NCBI RefSeq assembly: GCF_958450345.1
Contig: NC_088783.1
Location: forward strand, 19,657,701-19,721,700
Source of the DNA: Calliphora vicina
Lineage: Eukaryota; Arthropoda; Insecta; Diptera; Calliphoridae
Direction: 5' to 3'
DNA length: 64,000 bases
The notes beneath the pieces were generated by a model that was given only the letters and a program-made list of their open reading frames with translations, did no database searches and was not told the origin of the DNA. Below are positions 56,300 to 64,000 of this stretch, one piece after another. Position 1 is the first letter of the stretch; each line of letters starts with the position of its first letter. A program made the position numbers and the translations under genes.

Positions 56300-56385
56300 A
56301 ACATACAGACGGACATCGACTCCGCTAAATATAATGATCCAGAATATATACTTTATAAGATCGCAGAAGAAAAATTCGGAAAAAA
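56300..56385 (+). repeat. R2 dispersed repeat fragment
   Basis: 'CATACAGACGGACATCGACT', 'CCGCTAAATATAATGATCCA' and 'GAATATATACTTTATAAGAT' match 53800-53880. Confidence 0.65.
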
Positions 56386-56399
56386 ATCTGCAACTATTG

Positions 56400-57634
56400 T
56401 ATCAACATTCATTTATAGATTCTGAGAGAGGGTGAAATGAAACCATATCAACCTATTTTTCTAACACACAAGTATAAAGCGATTTTACTAATATCAATTC
56501 AAGAGTATTGCAACAATTTGCGATAATTTAAATAATATTATTTAATTTACAAAACAACTAAATTTAATAAAGAAACAATTCTTTCCTTCTCTCCTATTAT
56601 ATCACATTTATTTAATACAAGACAATTTATTTCAAAACTAAATTATTTTGAAACGTGCAGAATTTTTATAAAATATTTCTTTAAATTTATTATATACAAT
56701 AGAAACACATTCATACATATATAGAATGTATTTCATTTTCCCGTAACAATTGTAACAAATTGACCGGAAGTAACCTTTAGTCTAGCATATGTTACATTAA
56801 AAATCACAAAAATTTTGCCACCTTTTGTAAACATATTTCAGTTCGTTTGGGTTACCATATCTCCTCATCATATATGATTAAAGGAAATCCTTTTTTGTTA
56901 AATTCTTCTCCTCCATCTTTGTCCATTTCCTTGGGTTTTACAATCAAATATGTGCACATACGTGAATTTCTTTACATACTCGTTTATATATAAAATATTT
57001 GCTTTTAAACTTATTGACTTGGTCAAATGTGATTTCTGGCCACTGAGGTTGATTATGGTTGACTACTTGGTCAATTTATATATTTCTTTTTTTTTCATTT
57101 TCTCTTTCAAATTAACTTCCATTTTATCTTAGGTTTATTTTTTTTTTTTGGAAACCCATGCTATGGTGTAAATAAGCCACATTGTAAATATTTGTGTAGT
57201 GTTTTTGGGGGTTAGGAAAAGCTAAAGGAAGCTGGTTAAATGTGTAACCAATTGTATCTTATAATAGACCCTTTTCAATGTGTGGACGTTTCATTTTTTT
57301 CATCGTTAGTAGTTTGTTATCAAGTACAATTTCTTGCTGGCTATTTGACAATAACAGAAAAAGACAAGCACAGCTGTATTTAAGGAGGCCTTGTAAACTG
57401 TTTTATTTGCTGCTAGTTTATGGCTTTACTTAGGAAAGGGGTTTAGATTTAAACATATCTATTAATAAGATTCCCAATATGTCAATACATGTTAGGAGAT
57501 GGCTTTATGACAAGGATAGTGTATAAGTTTAATAGAATTTATTTATTTTTTAAATCAAACAGGATTTTTAAAAGATTTTGTTTTGCTAATTTTCCAAAAG
57601 CAAAGGAACATTTTAACTAAAATATAGCATAGTG
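56400..57634. other. Unique AT-rich stretch
   Basis: Nothing recognised. Confidence 0.45.
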
Positions 57635-58668
57635 GGGATTTACAATAGATTACGTATCTTTTTAATGCGGTTTTTGTTTTTAAAAACTTATATGTCATTT
57701 TGAAGGGTACATACATAACTGTAATTTATTCTCAATTAATCATTGATCATTTTGTAAAAAACTATTTGTTTTTTGCTTCAAAAATGACGAATTTTGTGCC
57801 AACAAAGCGTCATATGTGAAAACAAGTGCCGCTGAAGCACACCGACTGCTCATCGAAGTTTATGGTGAATGTGTTTCATAAGTTTCAACGTGCGAGAGAT
57901 GGTTTGTGCGGTTCAGAAGTGGTGATATTGTCAAGGGAGAAAAAGATCGGCCAGGCCACCCAAAAGAGTTTGAAGACCAAACTCAACAAGAGCTTGCAAA
58001 ATCAGTGGGAGCTACTCAAGCAGCAATTTCAAAACGTTTGCAAGCAGCGGTATTCAAAAGCAGGAAAATTACGTACCATACGAATTGCAGCCGAGAGACC
58101 TTGAAAGACGATTTTGCATGACCAAAATGCTGTTTCAACGGTATAAAAGAAACTCATTTTCGCAGCGAATCATTATTTGCGATAAAAATTGGATCCATTA
58201 CGATAACCCGAGATCGTACGTGAAGCCTGGTCAACAAGGCAAATCGACACCAAAGCCAAATATCCATGGCGCTAAGGTAATTCTCTGTATTTGGTGGGAC
58301 CAAAAGGGTCATATCTACTATGAGCTGCTGAAATCTGGCCAGACCATCACAGGGAACCTGTACCGAATGCAAGTGATTCGTTTGAAGCGAGCATTGGCCG
58401 AAAAACTTCCAGACATGAAACCGAATTATATTCCATCATGACAACATGTTGCAATACCTGCCAAAAAGTATTTAGAAAAAAGTAGTTGGAAAGTTTTGCC
58501 TCACCATTCTTATAGTCTAGACCCTGCCCGTCCGACTTCCATTTCTTTCGATCGATGCAGAAAACTCTCTCTGGGATACGCTTCGGTTGGGAACAGAGTA
58601 TCCGAAATTGACTTGATTCGTTCTTGGACTCAAAAGATGAGCAGTTCTTTTGAGTCCAAGAATCCATA
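57635..58668 (+). mobile_element. DD34D mariner copy B6
   Basis: The relic begins just inside the left TIR ('GGGGATTTACAATAGATTAC') and runs to the block before the C-terminus ('GAATCCATATG', 58660-58670). It includes 'TPKPNIHGAKVILCIWWDQK' (58250-58310). It then joins directly to sequence from the N-terminal region of another copy (B7), as in a tandem duplication or recombination between copies. The block with the second Asp is shortened near 58430 ('CATCATGACAACATGTTGCA'). Confidence 0.8.
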
Positions 58669-58847
58669 TGTTTCAATGTGTGAGAGATGGTTTGTGCGGT
58701 TCAGAAGTGGTGATTTTGACACGCAAGACAAAAATCGTCCCGGCTAGCCAAACGATTTTGAGGACCAAGAATTACTCCATGAAGATTGTTGTGAAACTCA
58801 ACAAGAGCTTGCAAAATCATTGGGAGCAACTCCAAAGCAGGGAAATT

Positions 58848-60373
58848 TAGAAGGATTTTCTTTTCGTACAGTAGATGAACTTGAAATATGGAATGCGATA
58901 CAGAGGATTCGATCGGGCGCTATTGGTCCAGATGGGGTATCTTTAAAATTCTTGAAGTTAATTTTCCCTTTAGTCTCTAGACATTTAGTATATATTTACA
59001 ATAACATTATAACGTCATCGAGATATCCTGATTGTTGGAAGATAGCAAGAGTGGTTCCGATACCAAAGGTGAAGAATGCAAAACATCTTGCAGATTTTAG
59101 ACCTATCAGCATCTTGTCGATTTGCTCAAAGTTATTAGAAATTTTATTTAGTGATCAAATCACAGAAAGTTTGAATTTTTCATCTCGTATTTCTGACTTT
59201 CAATCTGGATTTAGAAAACATCACAATACTACAACACTGGTAACAAATTTGGTGGATGAAATTCGATCCAAGATTGACAGTACAAATATTTCGGTCTTAG
59301 TTAGCTTAGATCTAAGTAGAGCTTTTGAGTCGATCTGTCATGAAGTTTTACTTAATAAACTATTTTCATTTTTTTCATTTTCTAGGACAGCATGCTTATT
59401 AATTGAATCGTTTTTATTTGGGCGCACTCAGTTTGTTCAACATAAGGGGCGTATTTCTATAACGAAAGACGTAATTCGTGGTGTCCCACAGGGATCAATA
59501 TTAGGACCATTGTTTTTTATAATATACATCAATGACATTTTTAATAATTTATCTAATATTGTTAATCACCTATATGCAGATGACCTTCAATTGCTTTTCT
59601 CAACAAAAGAAAATAATGTTAATTTGCTAATGTCTAATATTGGAAGTAATTTGAAAAGAATTGAGGAATGGTGTAATGCAAATTTTATTGTCCTTAATTT
59701 GGCAAAATCCAGAGCTATTGCTTTCAATGCTGAGGGAATTAATATGCCACGAATCTATATTAACAACGAGGAAATGGAATATGTACACTATTTGAAAACT
59801 CTGGGAATTTATATAGATCACAAACTCAGTTTTGATTATCATTTAAACTATGTATTTTCGAGATTATCTTTTGCATTACGTAAACTATATAGTATTAATT
59901 GTTCATTACCATTGCATGTTCGGAAACTAGTGGCCCATGCTACATTAATGCCAATACTACTATATGGCCTGGAAATATATTCTGGAACTACGGATAATAA
60001 CTTATGCCGGCTGAAAAAATATTTTAATAGAATTATAAGATATGTATATAGGCTTCGGTCAGGGGATCACGTATCCTCTCATGTAATAGACTTTTTAGGT
60101 TGCACATTTAAGGACTTTTTGAAGGTAAAATTAATGACGTTATTCTATAAGGTTTTTAAAAATGATACACCAAATTATATTTTATCTCGTTTTGAATTTG
60201 GAAATTCTTCCAGATCACATACCTTAATTTGTCCTCGTTTTTCCTCATTGATAATGCAACGTTCGTTTGTAGTAAGAGTTTGTCGTATCTGGAATTCTGT
60301 TTTACCATACAGTGACAGGCACTTCGGTCACTCTATTTCCGAATTTAAAAGCAAGATTAAGTCAAATCTTTAA
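58848..60373 (+). CDS. Reverse transcriptase of a non-LTR retrotransposon (N-terminally truncated)
   Basis: About 508 LINE codons without a stop. The frame starts upstream at 58820 in mariner sequence, so the first nine residues (MGATPKQGN) are foreign and the authentic start is lost. In that numbering, RT finger motifs are at 38-50 ('DGVSLKFLKLIFP') and 92-107 ('DFRPISILSICSKLLE'). Palm motif A is 162-170 ('SLDLSRAFE', catalytic Asp164), then 'GVPQGSILGP' (221-230) and the active-site 'YADD' (252-255). The thumb and C-terminal region end near 'RVCRIWNSVLP' and the frame stops after 'FKSKIKSNL'. It resembles the CR1/L2/Jockey assemblage rather than RTE. It should not mobilise alone without the endonuclease, but the RT looks chemically intact. 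Confidence 0.85.
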
Positions 60374-60645
60374 TATTTTGAATCTTTTTGGTGAAGGTGG
60401 TAATATGATATTATTTTTAATTTCTTTGCTTTTTATGATTTTTTTTTTTAGAGAAAACTATTCACGTCCATGATATTTTTATTTAGATTTAAGTTAAAAA
60501 TATATAATATACAAATTATTTAATAATAAATTAATATAAATAATAATGTAAAATATAAGTGCCATATATAATCACTTTGTAATCAATTTGGCCATTCTTG
60601 GCTTACAGATTATCAATAAATAAATTGAATTGAAATTGAAATTGG
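58848..60645 (+). mobile_element. 5'-truncated CR1/Jockey-like LINE
   Basis: Inserted into mariner B7 between GGGAAATT and GGATAC; (G)AAATT is present on both sides. It starts just before the RT domain, so the endonuclease and any ORF1 are missing. A 3' UTR of about 270 bp ends in a short-repeat tail (AATTGAATTGAAATTGAAAT) instead of poly(A), as in CR1-type LINEs. The RT frame is fully open, so the insertion is fairly recent. Confidence 0.82.
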
Positions 60646-61008
60646 ATACTATAGAAATTGAGCCGATTGACATTGAAAGACGATTTTTCACGTACGAATT
60701 ATGGTTTAATTCTATAAAAGAAAATCATTTTTGAAGCGTATCATTACTTGCGATGAAAAATTAATCCATTACGATAACCCGAAGCGTAAGAGATCGTACG
60801 TGTAGCCGAGCCAACCAGCCGAATCGACACCAAAACTAAATATCCATGGCGCTAAGGTAATGCTCTGTATTTGGTGGGATCAAAAATATCCTTTCTACTA
60901 TCAGCTGCTGAAATCCGACCAGACCATCACAGAGAACCTGTAAAAAAAGCTACTGATTCGTTTCAAGTGAGCATTTGCCGAAAAAACCCACAATATGCGG
61001 CCAGACAT

Positions 61009-61249
61009 TCCTTTTTTTCTCCATTACTTCTTTTGGGATGATATGGCTTCCACAAAGCATCTCCATCTTACACGATTTGTTGCAGTTGTTTTCGCATCTT
61101 CCCATATAAGATTGCACTGTCATAGATCTTGGAGTATCGTGCGTCTCCATGTATTCTTTGGCCGACCACGGTTTCTTGAACCTTAAGGGTTCTAGCGCCA
61201 TCCTTGTTATACTGCCAGGATTCTTTCTGATAGTATGGCCGATCCAACA
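61009..61249 (-). mobile_element. Truncated RTE-like LINE 3' end with 12-bp target duplication
   Basis: GCGGCCAGACAT is repeated at 60997-61008 and 61250-61261. The minus-strand reading gives 'WIGHTIRKNPGSITRMALEP', and the 'VRWRCFVEAI'-type block follows in another frame. The element's 3' end (left side) has a short A-rich tail seen as CCTTTTTTTCTCC on the plus strand. It is the same family as 25885-27635. Classic target-primed insertion of a severely 5'-truncated LINE. Confidence 0.87.
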
Positions 61250-61641
61250 GCGGCCAGACATGAAACAGTAATATTCCAACATGAGACCGCTCGACCACAT
61301 GTGGCAATACCTGTTAAAAACTATTTAGAAATAAGTATTTGGGAAGTTTAGCCTCAATCGCCTTATAGTCCAAATCTTGCCCCGTCCGACTACTATTTGT
61401 TTCGATCGATACAGAACACTCTCTGCATATGCTGGCTAAAGTGGCGAACATATTCACGATGGGATACGCTTCACTTCAGAACAGAGTATCCGAAATTGTC
61501 TTGATTCGTTCTTGGCCTCAAAATATGTGCAGTTCATAGCTAACAATGCCCAATACTTTGAATAAATTTTTATTGTACAAATATTACAAAATAAAAGTTA
61601 AAAATTTGAAAAAATCCCGCATTTTTAAGTCATACATCCAA

Positions 61642-63217
61642 TATATTTTCTTTCTTGCAATTTAAAAACAACAATCATGAATACTTCAAAAGAATTTTAA
61701 AATTTTCTACGGTTTTCAATTCAAATAAGCGTTAAAACGATGACATTATTATCAACCAACCAACCAACAAAAAAAGAACAAAAAACTCTACAATTTTTTG
61801 TAAAATCTGTGTTAAATTTGTCCCAAAAAAAGAGAAGAACTTTATCACTTTGGCATGTGTTGCTAAGTGTGAAATTATAATTTCAAGCTAAATTATTGAA
61901 CATTATTACATCGTTATTGTCCTAAAATTGAAACACAAATTTGCACCATGACAATAAATAGTTTGCGCCAAAAATTCCAACATCATGTGCCTACAAATTG
62001 ACCAATTTTTTGTTGCAACTACTCGAATGTAAAAAATCAATTTGTTCCACCACTGGTTTATAAGGTCTACCACATTCATATACAAACACACAATTGACAG
62101 TAGGGTGCTTCTTAACACTACACAACTAATCGATCAATTATGTATGAGATTGTCTCTTTTAATACACAATTTTTAAGGTATAAAACAACAAATTTTATAC
62201 ATAATTTTGCACAAATAAAATAAAGACGAAATAACACAAATTTAAACAAAACATTTAATACTCTCTGGCTGATGGGTGGCTGACAAGCGTATAAATTTTG
62301 AGGGATTTATTGAAGAAAGTGTAACGAATTTGTTAGCAGTTTGAAGGAGAATATTAAATCAATCAATAGAAATTTGTTAAACCAATCATCTACCATTTCA
62401 TTTAAAAATTTTATGAAAATAACAACATTTTTCGTTATCACTAGGCTATTTATTTCAATTAACTACTTAAACTTATTTGTAATCTAACTACCCTTACTTT
62501 AGCAATCATTCTCCCTCTAGTTAGTTTCCCTTCTACTGGTGATAATTGTGGTTTCATGTTACACACATGGTCTTACATTAGTTTACAAAACGTGCATACG
62601 TATGCCCACATAACATGCAGCAAAAGTAATTAGCGACAATTTGGAAAAAAATAAAGTTTTACATGATGACTGCTGCACCACTTAAGCCAAAACGTTTTAC
62701 AAATAAATGAGAACAAATTTTAATTTTCATAAAAAAATTCAAACACACTCGGTTCTGAGTGTGTTTGAATGCCTGTAGTTAGTTAACACTCGCATGTAGC
62801 AGCAACTCTTATTGTTAACAAGTATTTAATGAGTGTTGCGTTAATTTTGACACTTGTATATAAACATGACGTTTTTTTCTTTCTTTTTGCTGTTAAGAAT
62901 AAACAGAAAAACATAAATATGATGTAAATTCTTTTATAATTGCTACAACAAATTCCCACGAATTGCGGCGCCACTGTTGAAGTGTTTTAGCATGAAGAGT
63001 TCTTATTGAATCTGTTTCATCAATGATATGAAGACACAATAAATTGGAATGAATGTCCTTTAAAAATTACTTGTAAGAAGCAATTTATTCTTAAATGGAA
63101 ATTATTAAGAAATCTTTTTAATTAGGCTAATGAGAAGAAAATATCTTTAATTTAAACTACCTAATACATCCCCGTAGATAGACTTTGTTAACAAATTTGA
63201 ATGAACAGATTATAAAA
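61642..63217. other. Unique AT-rich stretch
   Basis: No gene or transposon recognised, apart from the hairpin at 62737-62770. Confidence 0.45.
62737..62770. repeat. Perfect 14-bp stem hairpin
   Basis: ATTCAAACACACTC and GAGTGTGTTTGAAT are separated by six bases (GGTTCT). It could form a short hairpin in RNA or DNA. No flanking feature explains it. Confidence 0.6.
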
Positions 63218-63520
63218 GGTCTTCCAATAAGGACTTGTCAATTGATAGCAGTCATATTTTTGAAGCTCATATGTCGAATGGGCTGTCATTTGTTCATAAT
63301 GAGTGTTCAGTTCGGACAATATACAGAGCGCTTTTCATAAAAAAATTATCTTCAGCGATTAAGCCCATTCCTAGATGAATGGGTACGTCATCAATCAAAA
63401 TTGTCTAAATTGAAACAATATAAATCCACATTAGATCCAATATATTCCAATTCATCCCGAAAAAGTCACTGTCTGGTGTGGACGTTGGCCAGGCCATCAC
63501 GGCAACCGCTATAGTTCGAT
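63218..63520 (+). pseudogene. DD41D (rosa-like) mariner remnant
   Basis: The 5' region 'TTCCAATAAGGACTTGTCAA' and 'TCATTTGTTCATAATGAGTG' leads to codons 'SVQFGQYTERF', then a decayed 'FSDEAHF.LNGYV'-like block (63345-63385). It then reads 'HPEKVTVWCG' near 63455-63485, a hallmark of this family. Stops are frequent and the 3' half is missing. Confidence 0.65.
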
Positions 63521-63527
63521 TATTACT

Positions 63528-63680
63528 AGGGTATTCAATCGATTAACTTTTAATCGGTTAACCGATTAATTTTGGACGGTTAACTGTTCGAATAATTTAA
63601 TATTGCCGATTTTCAAATAACAAATAAACCGAATAATTGGTGTCGATTAAACGATTAACCGAAATTCCTTTTTTTTGCAC
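63528..63680. repeat. Candidate hAT-like end (TAGGGTATTCAATCGATTAA)
   Basis: The segment starts TAGGGTATTCAATCGATTAA and continues with repeated ATCGGTTAACCG and CGATTAA palindromic motifs. This is the layout of hAT termini with subterminal binding repeats, like the three hAT elements in this window. The matching end is not present before mariner B9 begins at about 63790, so this stays a guess. Confidence 0.35.
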
Positions 63681-63789
63681 TTTAACATATTTTTTGTTTT
63701 TCAATTACAATTCAAATACAAATTAAAAAAATTACATATTTTTTTGAACATCCAGGAATCATGATTAGTGAGTATAACAACTGACTATC

Positions 63790-63978
63790 ATTATGATTGT
63801 TGTCAAACTCAACAAGAGCTTACAAAATCATTTGGAGCTAATCTAGCAGCAATTTCAAATCCTGTGCAAGCAGCAGGATTAATCTCAAAGCAGGGAAATT
63901 GGGTACCATACGAATTGAAGCCGAGAGACCTTGAAGAATGATTTTTCATGTCCGAAATGATGTTTGAACGCTATAATT
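63790..63978 (+). mobile_element. DD34D mariner fragment B9
   Basis: Matches the N-terminal/central transposase region ('CAAACTCAACAAGAGCTTAC', 'AAGCAGGGAAATTGGGTACC', 'GAATTGAAGCCGAGAGACCT'). Both ends are missing and the sequence leaves the family before the window end. Confidence 0.75.
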
Positions 63979-64000
63979 TTATTATATTTAATTTACATGC

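Larger units (their letters stand above)
58669..61641 (+). mobile_element. DD34D mariner copy B7, split by two LINE insertions
   Basis: The 5' part is 58669-58848 ('CERWFVRFRSGDFDTQDKNR', beginning mid-gene). The body resumes at 60646 and runs to the right TIR ending 61641, before TA. A LINE with an open RT frame lies at 58848-60645 and a truncated RTE-like end at 61009-61249. The remnant has frameshifts and stops. Near 61415-61450, about 30 bp of extra sequence interrupts the C-terminal codons. Confidence 0.8.

Overview
The window looks like a transposon-rich, gene-poor stretch of an insect nuclear genome, most likely a higher fly (Diptera, probably Calyptratae). This is inferred from strong AT richness, CAA/TTG microsatellites, the mix of mariner/Tc1, hAT and LINE relics, and dispersed repeats of a style familiar from fly genomes. 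I find no convincing host gene. Nearly all short open frames are chance products of AT-rich DNA or pieces of transposons. The unique stretches between transposons could be intergenic DNA or one large intron; the sequence alone does not say which.

The one apparently intact autonomous element is a DD37E-type Tc1/mariner transposon at 31898-33195. It has perfect 27-bp terminal inverted repeats, TA target duplications and an uninterrupted 335-codon transposase. Three decayed relatives lie at 4816-7620, 29966-30970 and 45290-46260. A second family, a DD34D mariner with TIRs starting TTGGGTGTATGAC, has about nine damaged copies (10228-14637, 16147-16510, 21792-23010, 36118-36975, 43364-45223, 48307-49262, 57635-58668, 58669-61641, 63790-63978). 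A third, a DD41D (rosa-like) mariner, survives only as scraps. Several scraps are interleaved with the 3' ends of an RTE-like LINE in a tandemly amplified array at about 25640-28790.

Nesting is the main theme. The DD37E relic at 4816-7620 carries a 793-bp hAT element and a dispersed repeat, and that repeat carries a 129-bp hairpin MITE. The DD34D copy at 10228-14637 is split by a 3.3-kb foldback element. The copy at 43364-45223 is split by a truncated LINE and a 235-bp TA-flanked MITE. The copy at 58669-61641 is split by a CR1/Jockey-like LINE with an open reverse-transcriptase frame (58848-60645) and by a small RTE-like 3' end with a 12-bp target duplication. Three independent hAT elements (4964-5756, 33325-33669, 37545-38810) have 8-bp duplications that all fit the hAT rule nTnnnnAn. 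Other LINE debris lies at 16520-17480, 23030-23280, 31374-31800, 44212-44704 and 55215-56200.

Other items are a tRNA-like SINE candidate (24466-24603), hairpin MITEs (6853-6981, 8223-8476, 42536-42719, 46486-46724), a TA-flanked 805-bp TIR element (17928-18732), a ~357-bp tandem repeat (39897-41400, with relatives at 1590-2275 and 53965-54150) and several dispersed repeat families. I saw no CRISPR array, operon or new defence or metabolic system. The interest here is transposon biology.
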